DNA of 42,490 nt. Source: Acidobacteriota bacterium (GTDB lineage: Bacteria; Acidobacteriota; Vicinamibacteria; Marinacidobacterales; SMYC01). The DNA lies in assembly GCA_004356105.1 (NCBI GenBank), contig SMYC01000039.1:1-42490 (forward strand), read 5' to 3'. The notes under the pieces were generated by a model. It was not told the origin of the DNA and made no database searches. It saw nothing but the letters and a program-made list of their open reading frames with translations. A program made the position numbers and the translations under genes. Of the stretch, positions 7,393 through 16,620 are shown piece after piece (position 1 is the stretch's first letter; every line of letters starts with the position of its first letter).

Positions 7393-8692
7393 ATGGCTCG
7401 CGAACGGGAGACGTTCGGCTCTCGATTCGGCTCCGTCATGGCGCTCATGGGCGTCGCTGTGGGGCTGGCGAATGTCTGGCGCTTTCCGTACATGGCGGGA
7501 AGCTATGGCGGCGCGGCTTTCGTCCTCTTGTACATCTTCTTCGGGATTGTGCTCGGGATTCCCGCGGTCATGGCCGAGTGGACGCTCGGCCGCTTCACGC
7601 GTCAAGGACCGGCGGGAGCCTTCGTGTCCGCGGGCATGCCGGGAGGCCGCATCATCGGCATGATGCTCTTTTTCACCGTCTTCATGGCGAACGCGTATTA
7701 CACGCTCGTCGTGGGTCAAGTCCTCTTTTATGCATTCGAGACCTCCTTCGTCGGCGAGGCGGGGGCAAACCCCGAAGGCTTTTTCGAGACGATGCTCACC
7801 GGCATCACGATCTGGAACGTTTCCGTCACAGCGACGGCCTTCGCGGGCGTGGGCACCGTTTTGTATTTTGGCGTCCGTCGCGGCATCGAGGCGGTCTCCC
7901 GCATAGTGGTGCCGCTCGTTTTCATCGCACTTCTCGCCGTCATCGCGCGCTCCGTCACCCTTCCCGGTGCGGCTGAAGGCATTCGCTTCTTTCTCCTGCC
8001 CGACTTTCTCGAAACTGAACGCGCAAACCGTTCTCGCTGCTCTCGGCCAAGTCTTCTTCAGCTTGTCTCTTGGCGGAACATTCTTCCTTCTCTACGGAAG
8101 CTATCTCCGAGACGACGAGAATATTCCGCGCACCGCCATCCAGATCGCGTTCGGTGATCTCACCGCCGCCATGCTCGGTGGGCTCGCGATCCTTCCCGCC
8201 GTCTTCGCCATGGGTGTCGAGCCCGCGAGCGGCCCGTCCCTTTTGTTTATCACGCTCCCAGGCGTTTTCGCCGCGATGCCGGGCGGCGCGGTCGTTGGGG
8301 GCGTTTTCTTCGGCGCGCTCTTTACGGCGGCTTTTCTCTCCGCGATCGCCGCGATGGAAGTGCTCGTGGACGGAGTCAAGCATTACTGGAACTGGAGTCG
8401 CGGGAAGGCGCTTGCCGTTCTGATCCCCATCCAACTCGTCGTCGCACTCCCTTCGATGGCGAGCTCGGACTTTCTGCAATGGAACGATCGGATCTGGGGC
8501 TCGACCATGCAGCCGATCGGATCCGCTCTAACACTCATAGCACTCGGGTGGTTCGTCGCACGCGGCAAGGCGCTCGCCGAGATCAATCGCGGGAGCTCGA
8601 TGGCCATCGGTTCTTTGTGGATTTTCTGGATCCGATGGGTCATCCCCGCCGCCATCATCGTCATCCTCGTCTATGGATGGTGGCCGCAATAG
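7393..8692 (+). pseudogene. Neurotransmitter:sodium symporter (SNF family), frameshifted
   Basis: The first frame (7393-8157) gives the N-terminal half of an SNF/LeuT-type transporter with the signature GLANVWRFPYMAG in helix 1. Near 8008 homology leaves this frame and continues in the +1 frame (ALGQVFFSLSLGG and onward) to 8692. The conserved family segment PDFSKL is split between the frames: the DNA reads GACTTTCTCG where GACTTTTCG would restore it, so one extra base is present. Joined, the protein would be about 430 residues with ten to twelve helices, transporting an amino acid or related amine with sodium. Codon use in both halves looks normal, so the break is either a recent mutation or a sequencing/assembly error. 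Confidence 0.82.
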
Positions 8693-8702
8693 AATAGGGG
8701 AC

Positions 8703-9479
8703 ATGAGACTTCGTGACCGAAAAGCTTTCATCACCGGCGCAAGCCGCGGCATTGGCCGCGCGGTAGCACTCGCCTATGCAAAGGAAGGCGCCGTTATCGC
8801 GCTCGGCGCCCGCTCGATGGAGCCGTTGGAAAGAGTCGCGGCCGAGATCGACGGGGCGGGCGGCCGCGCGGTTCCGATCGCGATCGATGTCGGGAGCTCG
8901 GAATCCATCGAGAAGGCGCACGCGGAAGTGACGGCGAAGCTCGGGGACATTCAAATTCTCGTCAACAATGCCGGCATCGCCAAGAGCGTCAAAGTACTCG
9001 ACATGGACGACGAGCACTGGCAGTCCCACCTCGACATCAATTTGACGAGTGTTTTCAAGATTACCCGCGCGTTTCTTCCCGAGCTGGTAGCGCAGAAATG
9101 GGGCCGCGTGATCAACATCGCGTCGACGGCGGGGAAAGTCGGCTTTCGATACACCGCCGCCTATTGTGCGAGCAAACATGGCGTGATTGGATTCACCCGC
9201 GCGCTCGCGCTCGAGATGGCGACGCTCGGGGTGACAGTGAACGCGATTTGCCCTGGCTTCGTGAACACCGATATGGCGAGCGAAGCGGCGCGTAACATCG
9301 CCGCGAAAACGGGGGGTAGCGAAGAGGAGGCGAGAAAGTGGCTCGCGAAACTTTCGCCCCAGAACCGCCTGATGGAGCCGGAAGAGGTCGCGTCCGTCGC
9401 CGTCATGCTCGCGACGGACGCATCGCGCGGGATCAACGGCCAGGCGATCAATATCGACGGCGGAGCTGTCGTCTACTGA
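8703..9479 (+). CDS. SDR family oxidoreductase (FabG/3-oxoacyl reductase-like)
   Basis: This 258-residue classical SDR has TGASRGIG at 11-18, NNAG at 88-91, Ser141, Tyr154 and Lys158, and a C-terminal INGQAINIDGG segment typical of FabG-like 3-oxoacyl reductases and sugar/hydroxy-acid dehydrogenases. It should be a cytosolic NAD(P)-dependent tetramer. I chose the ATG at 8703 because AGGGGAC lies just before it; the open frame extends 30 bases further into the symporter end. It is the last gene of the 6.3-9.5 kb plus cluster and nearly touches the convergent GAF gene. Confidence 0.87.
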   Translation: MRLRDRKAFITGASRGIGRAVALAYAKEGAVIALGARSMEPLERVAAEIDGAGGRAVPIAIDVGSSESIEKAHAEVTAKLGDIQILVNNAGIAKSVKVLDMDDEHWQSHLDINLTSVFKITRAFLPELVAQKWGRVINIASTAGKVGFRYTAAYCASKHGVIGFTRALALEMATLGVTVNAICPGFVNTDMASEAARNIAAKTGGSEEEARKWLAKLSPQNRLMEPEEVASVAVMLATDASRGINGQAINIDGGAVVY

Positions 9480-9483
9480 TTGG

Positions 9484-10281
9484 TCAGACCGGCGATATCG
9501 CCGCCGAGTCCAATATCGACGCGGCGAGACGGAGGCGGGCGTTCTCGACGGCACTAGCCGCATACTGGGCGAAGATCGCGGCCATGCGCAGCTCGTAGTC
9601 CGAGAACGAGTCTTTCGGGGCTTCTGAAGTCAAGCTCACATTCAGGACGCCCAACACCTCGTCCCGCAGCACGAGCGGCACCGAAATCGAGACTTTGAGC
9701 TCTTCTTCAATCTGGAAGCGATCCTCGAACCTGTCGTCTTCGTTAGCGTCTCCCACCAAGAGCAACGGTTTGCGGCTCTCGGCGACCCAGCCCGCGACCC
9801 CCTGCCCAAGTTTTTGCCGCGTTTGCACGACAATCACTTGCGGCAGCCCTTGCGCCGACACGATTTTCAAACGCTCGTCCAGCCCGTCCAATAGCATCAA
9901 AGAGCCACGATTGCCCTCGACGAGGTCGAGCGCGGCGCGCAGCACGGCATCGAACGTGTCCTCAGGCTCCACCACCGAGTTCACGGTGCTGATCGCGCGA
10001 TAAAGCGCGGTCAGCTCCTTCAAACGGCCCTCGAGCGAAGCCGATTTGTCTTGCTCCTCCAGAAGCTCTCGGACGAGTCGCCTTTGCAGCCTTCGAAGAC
10101 GGCGCTCTTTGTCGATGATGTAAAGACAGGCGAGGAGCGAGACGATGGTCAAAGCCGGCACGAGGAGCCCTTGCTCCTGCCGGAACGAAACGTAGGCGAT
10201 CGTGGCGAGAAAAATCATCACGAGCGCAATCACGAAGAGAAGTAGCTCGCTCCGCTGGCTCTCGACGCTCTTTAGATCCAT
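9484..10281 (-). CDS. Membrane-anchored GAF-domain protein
   Basis: This 265-residue protein has two N-terminal hydrophobic helices (about 13-32 and 38-56), a charged coiled-coil (about 58-92: KERRLRRLQRRLVRELLEEQ), and a GAF domain from about 95 to 250. No kinase, cyclase or phosphatase output is attached. GAF domains bind small ligands such as cyclic nucleotides or haem, or sense redox. The ligand is unknown. A stand-alone membrane GAF protein could pass a signal through its coiled coil to a partner. The FHA-PATAN gene lies 162 bases upstream on the same strand and is a candidate partner. Confidence 0.8.
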   Translation of the reverse strand: MDLKSVESQRSELLLFVIALVMIFLATIAYVSFRQEQGLLVPALTIVSLLACLYIIDKERRLRRLQRRLVRELLEEQDKSASLEGRLKELTALYRAISTVNSVVEPEDTFDAVLRAALDLVEGNRGSLMLLDGLDERLKIVSAQGLPQVIVVQTRQKLGQGVAGWVAESRKPLLLVGDANEDDRFEDRFQIEEELKVSISVPLVLRDEVLGVLNVSLTSEAPKDSFSDYELRMAAIFAQYAASAVENARLRLAASILDSAAISPV

Positions 10282-10443
10282 TTCGCCCGCCCGCTTTCTC
10301 TGCTAATGGTCGTTTTTAGGGATACACCTTGATGATAAATAGCGCCGGCTCATGGTCAAACGATCGCTGCCGGCAAGCTAGAAAGCGGTGACCGTTTAGC
10401 GTGAGCCAACCTTATCGCCCGAGACTGGGACTCCTTTTGAATT

Positions 10444-11409
10444 CTAGTGTCGGGTGATGATGTTCGTTTGCTCCAGCAACGAGCTGCCTTCTTCGAGCTC
10501 GAACACTTTCTTGCGGATCAGCGCGTGCACCTGTGTCATGACGCGCAAGTCGGTCATGCCGCAGCTTTCTATGGCTCCGCCGAGCGTCTGGGCGCGGATG
10601 ACGGCCTGAAAAACCTCGAGCTCCGATGGAGTGAAGTCGCAGATGCGCATCTTGCAGCCTTCACCGAGTCTGAGCGCGGCTTCCGGCGGTGGTAGCTTGC
10701 TCATGAGCTCGTCGAGCTCTTTAGCTTGCCGCTCACCTTCCTCGACGAGGGTTTCAACAGGAACGGTCATCGAACGAGGGATCGAGTCGTCAGCGGGAAA
10801 CGGCTCCGTCTTGTACTCGCCCCGATGCCATTCGAAGACGCGGTAGAGCGCTTTTTCAGCGTGGGCCGATCCCGCCTCCGCGAAAACGATGCGTCCATCG
10901 TGCACATAAACGACGATCGGATCGCTCTGGTCCCGTGTGAGCGTGAGGCGCACGGAATTTTTCGACGCGCACAAATTCAACAGGAGCTCTCTTGCGGTCG
11001 ACCCGGGACCGGCGCGCTGGAAGCTCCCATGCGTCGGAACGCTCGGGGTGCTCGCCTCCGGGTCCTTGGCATCCTCGTTCGTGAGCTTGACGGTGATCTC
11101 GTTATTGCCAATGCGGATACGGTCGCCGTGCTGGAGTTTCCGCCGTTTGACCCGCTCCTCGTTGACGTAGGAGCCGTTGGTGCTCCCGAGGTCGTGCAGG
11201 ACGAGTGCGTCGGCCTCGCAGAGAATCTCGGCATGATAGTTCGACACGTTCCGCGAATCGAAGGACAAGTCGTTCGAATCATGCCGACCTATCGCGACTC
11301 TGAAGGTTTCGAGCAGATCGAAACCGAATACTTGCTTTTCCGTGGCCAAGATCAACATATTCGCGTCGGCGGCGGTGACGCGCTCGCTGCTCTGGAGTTC
11401 TGTACTCAT
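10444..11409 (-). CDS. FHA domain plus PATAN/DUF4388-like domain protein
   Basis: This 321-residue protein has an FHA domain at about 18-115: IGRH, SNYHAEI and LHDLGSTNGSYVNEERV carry the Gly-Arg, Ser/Asn/His and Asn phosphothreonine-binding residues. A second domain at about 135-240 (STARELLLNLCASKNS, VYVHDGRIVFA, ALYRVFEWHRGEY) is typical of PATAN/DUF4388 domains, which are common in gliding and signalling proteins of deep-branching bacteria. A helical C-terminus follows. The ATG at 11409 has a GAGGGG site upstream and starts just before the FHA fold; the frame is open to 11526. The protein likely docks onto a Ser/Thr-phosphorylated partner. A degraded Ser/Thr kinase gene lies at 24.9-25.3 kb. 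Confidence 0.85.
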   Translation of the reverse strand: MSTELQSSERVTAADANMLILATEKQVFGFDLLETFRVAIGRHDSNDLSFDSRNVSNYHAEILCEADALVLHDLGSTNGSYVNEERVKRRKLQHGDRIRIGNNEITVKLTNEDAKDPEASTPSVPTHGSFQRAGPGSTARELLLNLCASKNSVRLTLTRDQSDPIVVYVHDGRIVFAEAGSAHAEKALYRVFEWHRGEYKTEPFPADDSIPRSMTVPVETLVEEGERQAKELDELMSKLPPPEAALRLGEGCKMRICDFTPSELEVFQAVIRAQTLGGAIESCGMTDLRVMTQVHALIRKKVFELEEGSSLLEQTNIITRH

Positions 11410-11631
11410 ATCTGCCCCTCTTTCGAAAACTCGAAAGCACCGTTTTCCTATTGCAAGCAAAGTGCCAGGGTGACGCCCTATATAAGATATTTGAAATGAG
11501 TCACTTGGAGCTTCCGCCCATTCCAAAGCCCTGGGTAATCCCCTACACGGTTCAAAAGAAACCCCACACCAAGACGGCGCGAAGCCGTGGTAGCATCCCC
11601 TGCCGACAGAAGCCGGAACGGAACCCGCATC

Positions 11632-12729
11632 ATGACCGAGACCTTATACGTCCGCCACGGACGCTTACATTATTTTGTTCGAGAGACTCTCAAAAGGTTG
11701 CGGCTCCCGGCGACGCATGCGTCGAAAATCGGCGACGCTCTCGTCGCGGCCGACCTCGCGGGAGTCGAAGGCGAGGGCGTGGCTCGCCTTCCTGTATTCG
11801 CTTCCCGCCTCAGTGCAGGGCTCATCAATCCGAACCCCGATGTGCAAGTGAGTCACCAAGAGGAAGCCACCGCTACCATCGATGGGGATAACGGCATGGG
11901 CCACATCGTGGCGAGTCGCTCGATGGAGCTGGCGATGTCGCTCGCCAAAACCTTCGGCGTCGCGGCCGTCGCGGCAAAAAACAGCAACGATTTCGGGATG
12001 GCAGGCTACTACGCGCGCATGGCCCTCGAAGAGCAAATGCTCGCCATCGTCGTCTCGAACGACGCACCCGCTATGGTGCCGACCTACGGCAAAGTACCGA
12101 TGCTCGGGTCGAACCCGTTAGCGATCGCCATCCCTGCCGCCGAAGACGCGACGCCGTTCGTCCTGGACATGGCGACGACCGCTACATCACGGCACCGACT
12201 CGAGGACGCTGTTCGAAGCGGCGAGACGATCCCGCCAGGGCTCGCGCTCGACAAGTCGGGTAATCGCACGGAAGATCCAAAAGCTGCTCTCGAAGCGATG
12301 GCCCTCCTGCCTCTCGGAGCGAGCTCGGAGGCGGGCTCGCACAAAGGATACGGGCTCGCCCTCGCGATCGACATTCTTTCAGGTGTCCTCTCGGGCGGAG
12401 CTTTCGGACGCCACCTCGCGGTGGCGGCGAGCGGCCATGGCACGGTCGCGGGTATCGGGCACTTCTTCGTCGTCGTCAGGCTTCGGGCATTCGGCCCGTG
12501 GGTGCGCTTCCGCAACGGCATCAAAGATATGATGCGCGAGTTGACCGGCACGAAAGCGGAAGGCGCTCCCCGGGTCTACTACCCCGGAGAGGCCGAGTTC
12601 GCCATCGACCAGGAGCGTCGCGCGAGCGGCATCCCCATCCACCCCGACGTGGTCCGGGAGATCGAGGGTCTAGCGCGCCGTCTCGACATCTACGACGCCT
12701 GGGAGCACGTGATGGAGGGACGGAAGTGA
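11632..12729 (+). CDS. Malate/L-lactate dehydrogenase family oxidoreductase (Ldh2/YlbC type)
   Basis: This 365-residue protein has family-typical segments: the GVARLPVF substrate region, AAVAAKNSNDFGMAGYYARMA (catalytic His is normally in the NSNHFG segment; here Asp replaces it), GSNPLAIAIPA and GSHKGYGLALAIDILSGVLSGG. The family includes L-lactate, L-malate, L-sulfolactate and ureidoglycolate dehydrogenases with a non-Rossmann NAD(P) fold. The start is ATG 11632 in MTETLYV; the frame is open 45 bases further. The NSNDFG variant deserves note because His in that motif is the proposed proton acceptor; activity may be changed or lost. The gene stands alone, converging on the HAD/ECH operon. 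Confidence 0.82.
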   Translation: MTETLYVRHGRLHYFVRETLKRLRLPATHASKIGDALVAADLAGVEGEGVARLPVFASRLSAGLINPNPDVQVSHQEEATATIDGDNGMGHIVASRSMELAMSLAKTFGVAAVAAKNSNDFGMAGYYARMALEEQMLAIVVSNDAPAMVPTYGKVPMLGSNPLAIAIPAAEDATPFVLDMATTATSRHRLEDAVRSGETIPPGLALDKSGNRTEDPKAALEAMALLPLGASSEAGSHKGYGLALAIDILSGVLSGGAFGRHLAVAASGHGTVAGIGHFFVVVRLRAFGPWVRFRNGIKDMMRELTGTKAEGAPRVYYPGEAEFAIDQERRASGIPIHPDVVREIEGLARRLDIYDAWEHVMEGRK

Positions 12730-12762
12730 TCTCCGTTATTAGTGCAGCATTTAGCGATCAGC

Positions 12763-12874
12763 GATCAGCATTTCAGGCTCATCTGGGGCCGATGTGACGT
12801 TTCGGCACTCTTTTTCGAACTGGAGAGTTTCATCAGCAAACACGGACCTGAATGCTGAATGCTGAATGCTGATC
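12763..12874. repeat. Intergenic GATCAGCATT/CTGAATGCTGATC inverted repeat between convergent genes
   Basis: The gap between the converging genes holds 12763-12776 and, facing it, 12848-12874, where TGAATGC units are repeated in tandem. The arms GATCAGCATTTCAG and CTGAATGCTGATC pair with one bulge. The right arm covers the stop codon of the hydroxyacyl-CoA dehydrogenase gene. It may work as a bidirectional terminator. The same unit recurs at 16591-16620. Confidence 0.6.
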
Positions 12875-14894
12875 ACCGGTGAATGAAAGTGGCTTTCTTG
12901 CGGGGGCCGTTTTTTTGGAAGTTGTCGACGCCGATGCGCATGTCTTGAAGCGCGCAGATTTCGCCGAAGCATTTGGCTTCGAAGCGGAGTCCCTCATCGA
13001 GGGACATCTGGGTTCCTTCGCGAATCGCTTTTTGGAGCACCGCGTCAACGGCTCGGGACAAGTGACCGATATCGACATCGGGGAGCTCGTCGGGCATGTC
13101 GATGGGGTCTTTTTGTATCGGCTCGAGCTTCGTTTTGCCATCGGCGGCGTCGCGTGCGAGTGCGGCAGCGGCGGTGACAAGATCGCCCTCGACCTCTTCA
13201 CGGATCAAGCCGAGCTTCAGGGCTTCGGCACTCGAGATAGCGCGGCCGGTGCGCAATAGGGTCCAGGCGCTCTCGAGCCCTATCAGCCTCGGGAGCCTCT
13301 GCGTCGCACCGGCGCCCGGAATGATGCCGAGATTCGGCTCGGGTTGCGCCGCGAGGGGGGCAAGACCTTTGCGAGCGAGGCGGGCGTGACAAGCCATGCC
13401 GAGCTCGTTGCCACCACCGAAAGCGAGTCCGTTATAGGCGCAGACGACGGGCTTTGGGAAGTTCTCAATCGCCAAGAGAATGGATTGTGATCCGAGAGAG
13501 GTGCGCTCACCTTCCTCCGCCGAGGCGATGCGCGCAAGCATGGACACGTCCGCACCCGAAACGAAAGCCTTTCGACCGAAGCCCGTCAAGACGACGCCTC
13601 GTATCGCTTGGTCTCCCGCGACGTCTTCGAAGTGGCGGCCAATTTGGTCGAAGACATCCTGGTTCAGCGCGTTCAGGACCGCGGGGCGACGGATGGTCAA
13701 AACGGCGATCCCGTCTTCGTCACGTCGCAAAACGTAGGGGATGTCCCAGGGCTCGCCCGAGCCTTGCTGCGTGACGAGCGCATCACCGATGGGGAAATTC
13801 GGATGCACATCGCGATAGGCACGCACTTTGTCGAGCGCGGTCTCGAGCCCTAGCTCGTTCATGAAAGCGAAGGGCGGTCGCACGACGAGGCTGATTTGGA
13901 CGCCCATCTCGAGGTCGGCAACGTTCGTGATGCCGCTCGAGACAACTTCGTTCACGAGGCCAAAATATGCCCCAATCATCCGCTCCTCGATCACCCTGGC
14001 ACGCTCGAGGGGGACGTCCACCTTTTCTCCGCGCGCCGGCACTTCCCACGGCTTACCCGACGCCATCGTTTCCTTCATGAGCGCGGGCGTTTTGAACCAT
14101 GCATGAACGCGTTCGTGTGCCACGTCTAGGCCGTGAGACGTGATGGGGTTTCCGCCCGTCAAGTTCATCGCGGTGAAAGGGCCGACGCCGAGCCCGAGAC
14201 ACTTACGCGCAACCCAATCGACTTCCTTGACGGAGCCGAGACCTTCTTCTACGGCAAGCGCGGCAGCTTGAAAGAGGCCTTCGAAAATAGGATCGATCGC
14301 ATAGCCGTAGCGGCTCGCGACGCGGATGGGAACTTTGCCGATGGCTTCATAAAACGCGAGGAGCCATTCGACGATGGCGCCATCCGTTTTGTCCGAGGGT
14401 ACGACTTCGACGAGTGGGTTGCGCTCCGCGGGAAAAAAATAGTGAGTGACGAGGGCGCGCTCGGCGGCGCGCGAGCTCTCGAAGATCCGCTCCGGCTCCA
14501 GGTGCGACGAGTTCGAGGTGAGAACGGCGCCCTGAGCCGCCAAATTTTCGACCTGGGCAAAGATACGCCTTTTGAGATCCAGGTCTTCGGTCGCGGCCTC
14601 GATGACCAAGTCCGCATCCCGTAGCGCCTCGTAATCTTCGGTGAAGACGACGTTCGACTTCATCGCAGCACCCTGCTCGGGCGAGAACGCTTTCGTCTCG
14701 ACACCTTTGTCGACTTTTTTGTCGAGCTTGGCCCGGCCCGCCTCGAGGGCCTGGGGCGCGATGTCGACCACGACGACCGCAACGTTGTCCGGTTCGAGCA
14801 CCTTCGTCATGTGGAGCGCAATATCGGGTCCGATCTGACCCGAGCCGACGATGCCCACTTTCTCGAGAGAACGAGAACCTAATACGAAAGCCAA
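12873..14894 (-). CDS. 3-hydroxyacyl-CoA dehydrogenase / enoyl-CoA hydratase fusion (dehydrogenase first)
   Basis: This 673-residue two-domain enzyme works in fatty acyl-CoA beta-oxidation or a 3-hydroxybutyryl-CoA pathway. Residues about 10-190 form the NAD-binding Rossmann part (GIVGSGQIG; the catalytic His region is THYFFPAERNPLVEVV). The 3HCDH helical part runs to about 390. Residues about 400-600 are a crotonase fold with oxyanion segments SGADVSML and FGGGNELGMA and the Glu-containing PEPNLGIIPGAGATQRLPRL. FadB/FadJ have the opposite order; dehydrogenase-first fusions occur in FadN and in archaeal crotonyl-CoA hydratase/dehydrogenases. The start is TTG 14894, supported by GGAGG eight bases upstream. 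It lies 16 bases after the PLP enzyme gene, in one operon with the thioesterase. Confidence 0.9.
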   Translation of the reverse strand: MAFVLGSRSLEKVGIVGSGQIGPDIALHMTKVLEPDNVAVVVVDIAPQALEAGRAKLDKKVDKGVETKAFSPEQGAAMKSNVVFTEDYEALRDADLVIEAATEDLDLKRRIFAQVENLAAQGAVLTSNSSHLEPERIFESSRAAERALVTHYFFPAERNPLVEVVPSDKTDGAIVEWLLAFYEAIGKVPIRVASRYGYAIDPIFEGLFQAAALAVEEGLGSVKEVDWVARKCLGLGVGPFTAMNLTGGNPITSHGLDVAHERVHAWFKTPALMKETMASGKPWEVPARGEKVDVPLERARVIEERMIGAYFGLVNEVVSSGITNVADLEMGVQISLVVRPPFAFMNELGLETALDKVRAYRDVHPNFPIGDALVTQQGSGEPWDIPYVLRRDEDGIAVLTIRRPAVLNALNQDVFDQIGRHFEDVAGDQAIRGVVLTGFGRKAFVSGADVSMLARIASAEEGERTSLGSQSILLAIENFPKPVVCAYNGLAFGGGNELGMACHARLARKGLAPLAAQPEPNLGIIPGAGATQRLPRLIGLESAWTLLRTGRAISSAEALKLGLIREEVEGDLVTAAAALARDAADGKTKLEPIQKDPIDMPDELPDVDIGHLSRAVDAVLQKAIREGTQMSLDEGLRFEAKCFGEICALQDMRIGVDNFQKNGPRKKATFIHR

Positions 14895-14910
14895 TCTCTA
14901 CCTCCGATCC

Positions 14911-16059
14911 TTAACGCACGAGAAGCTCGGCTTGCTCGTCGAGGGCCTTTATCAAGGCATCGACGTCTTCTTGCACATTGTAATAATGAAAGCTGACGCG
15001 GATGCCCGCGTCCCGCGCCGACACGACGATATCGCGAGCGGCGAGCGCTCCAACCACAGCTTCCGCCCCGTCGGCGTCGGCGGACTCGAGCACTACGAGC
15101 GGTCCGCGCGCCGAAGGCTCGTCGGGGGTCAGCAACGACCATCCCCGCTCGCGCGCTTCGGACATCAGTTGCGACGCTAGCATCTCGACATGGGTGGAGA
15201 CCGCAGCGGGGCCAACCTCGGCGGCGAGCCGTATACCGGCGAGACCCGCGTAGAGATTGGGCACAGGAGGTGTGCCCGTCTCGAATCGGCGCGCCGAGGC
15301 ATGATAGGTGGCGCGCTCGATGTCGAAGTCGAAAGGCTTCTCCTGACCGAACCATCCGGTCATGAGGGGCTCGAGCTTTTCGATGAGCTCCTTTCGGACA
15401 TAGAGAAAGCCGAGCCCGGAGGAGCCGAGCATGTATTTGAGAAGGCCAGTCACGAGAAAGTCGCAGCCGAGCTCCTTCACGTCGAGCGGGAACGTAGCCG
15501 AGGATTGGTAGTCGTCTACGAGTGTATAGGCGCCGACGCCACGCGCCGACTCGATGACCCGCGGCAAGTCTTGGCGATAGCCGTTTCGGTAGCAGACATG
15601 CGTGACGCAAACAAGACGCGTCCGCTCGTCGAGACCGCGCGCATAAGCTTCGGCCGGGAGACGATCGTTCGTGGCGCGCACGTGAACGATCTCGGCGCCA
15701 CGCCGATCCTGGACGATTGCGTTTTGGGCGATCGTGGGAAACTCGAAGTCGCCGATCGCGATACGATTGCGCGCGCCGTCGAACGATAGGGCGCTCAAGA
15801 GACTCGCGGTCGCCGTCGAAGCGCTATAGCTGACGGCGAGCTCGTCCGCAGCCGCCCCGATGAAAGCCGCAAAGGCCCCCCGGACCTCTTCTAGCTTGTC
15901 GACCCAGTCCCCCCATGGCGAGCCCTCGTGCCTCCACGAGTCGAGATAGTCGCGGTAGCCTTTCTCGACTTCCTGCGAGAGCGCGCCTTTTGAGCAGCTG
16001 TTCAAGAAGACTTTGCGCTCGAAGATGGGGAAGCGCTGGCGGAAGGCATCGGGCGTCAT
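14911..16059 (-). CDS. Aminotransferase class V-fold PLP enzyme
   Basis: This 382-residue protein has the fold-type I class V pattern: cofactor Asp182 in LVDDYQSS, the Schiff-base Lys208 in TGLLKYMLGSSGLGFLYV, and a Cys/Ser-rich N-terminus. Relatives include cysteine desulfurases, kynureninase and isopenicillin-N-epimerase-like proteins; the reaction here is not certain. The ATG at 16059 overlaps the TGA of the upstream thioesterase by four bases (ATGA), fixing the start and implying translational coupling. The link to acyl-CoA enzymes suggests work on an acyl or amino-acid-derived thioester, but this is inference. Confidence 0.85.
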   Translation of the reverse strand: MTPDAFRQRFPIFERKVFLNSCSKGALSQEVEKGYRDYLDSWRHEGSPWGDWVDKLEEVRGAFAAFIGAAADELAVSYSASTATASLLSALSFDGARNRIAIGDFEFPTIAQNAIVQDRRGAEIVHVRATNDRLPAEAYARGLDERTRLVCVTHVCYRNGYRQDLPRVIESARGVGAYTLVDDYQSSATFPLDVKELGCDFLVTGLLKYMLGSSGLGFLYVRKELIEKLEPLMTGWFGQEKPFDFDIERATYHASARRFETGTPPVPNLYAGLAGIRLAAEVGPAAVSTHVEMLASQLMSEARERGWSLLTPDEPSARGPLVVLESADADGAEAVVGALAARDIVVSARDAGIRVSFHYYNVQEDVDALIKALDEQAELLVR

Positions 16060-16514
16060 TTCTTGCGGGTGCTCGGCCTGGGCAAGACAAGGGTCTTCAG
16101 ACGTGTCGCGAGCTCTTGGGGGACGGGCGTCGGGCGAAAAGTGCCGCGCAGAACCGTCGCGATCGTCACTTGGCCGTCCGCGAGATGCGTTCTCTCCGGC
16201 AACCGGAAGGCATCGTAGCCGAAAGTGTAACTCGTCCGTCCGAGACGCGCGAGATGGAGCTCGATGGACAAAAGCTCGGCGAGACGCGCCGGTGCGTGAT
16301 AATTGCAGTGCACCGCCACGCGAGGCATCCAAATCCCGAGCCCTTCGAGCATGTCCTCATAAGACAGTCCCTGACTACGATGCCACTCCATCTCCGCCAT
16401 CTCAAAATAGCTGAAATAGCGCGGAAAGTAGACAATCTTAGCGAGGTCGACATCCGCCCAAGGCACGCGGTGTTGGATTTTGAACGGGACCATTTGTTCG
16501 CGCTTCGCACTCAC
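16056..16514 (-). CDS. Acyl-CoA thioesterase, 4-hydroxybenzoyl-CoA/YbgC hotdog type
   Basis: This 152-residue hotdog-fold protein has the conserved family segment WADVDLAKIVYFPRYFSYFE, which holds the active-site Asp and the Tyr/Phe start of the central helix. It should hydrolyse a small or aromatic acyl-CoA in the cytosol. The start is GTG 16514, with AAGGA eight bases upstream. It is the first gene of a three-gene minus-strand operon with the PLP enzyme (overlap of four) and the hydroxyacyl-CoA dehydrogenase/enoyl-CoA hydratase, so it may release or proofread CoA esters in that pathway. Confidence 0.87.
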   Translation of the reverse strand: MSAKREQMVPFKIQHRVPWADVDLAKIVYFPRYFSYFEMAEMEWHRSQGLSYEDMLEGLGIWMPRVAVHCNYHAPARLAELLSIELHLARLGRTSYTFGYDAFRLPERTHLADGQVTIATVLRGTFRPTPVPQELATRLKTLVLPRPSTRKK

Positions 16515-16590
16515 ATCTGATTCCTTCGAAGGAGCCCGAATGCGGACGATTCAGCGTCCGGATTCGGCAACTCAACATGTTGTTAGATGT

Positions 16591-16620
16591 CCTGAATGCT
16601 GCCTCAATCCTGAATGCTGA
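16591..16620. repeat. CTGAATGCTG direct repeat copies
   Basis: CCTGAATGCTG occurs at 16591 and again at 16609 (as CCTGAATGCTGAG) in the gap between the thioesterase promoter side and the channel gene end. It is the same short intergenic unit as at 12848-12874. Confidence 0.5.

Noticed and set aside
10282..10443. Small RNA or gene in the gap before the GAF gene
   Set aside because: No hairpin with T run or coding frame was convincing.
11410..11631. Gene in the 222-base gap between FHA and dehydrogenase genes
   Set aside because: No coding sign; it holds divergent promoter-like AT-rich DNA only.
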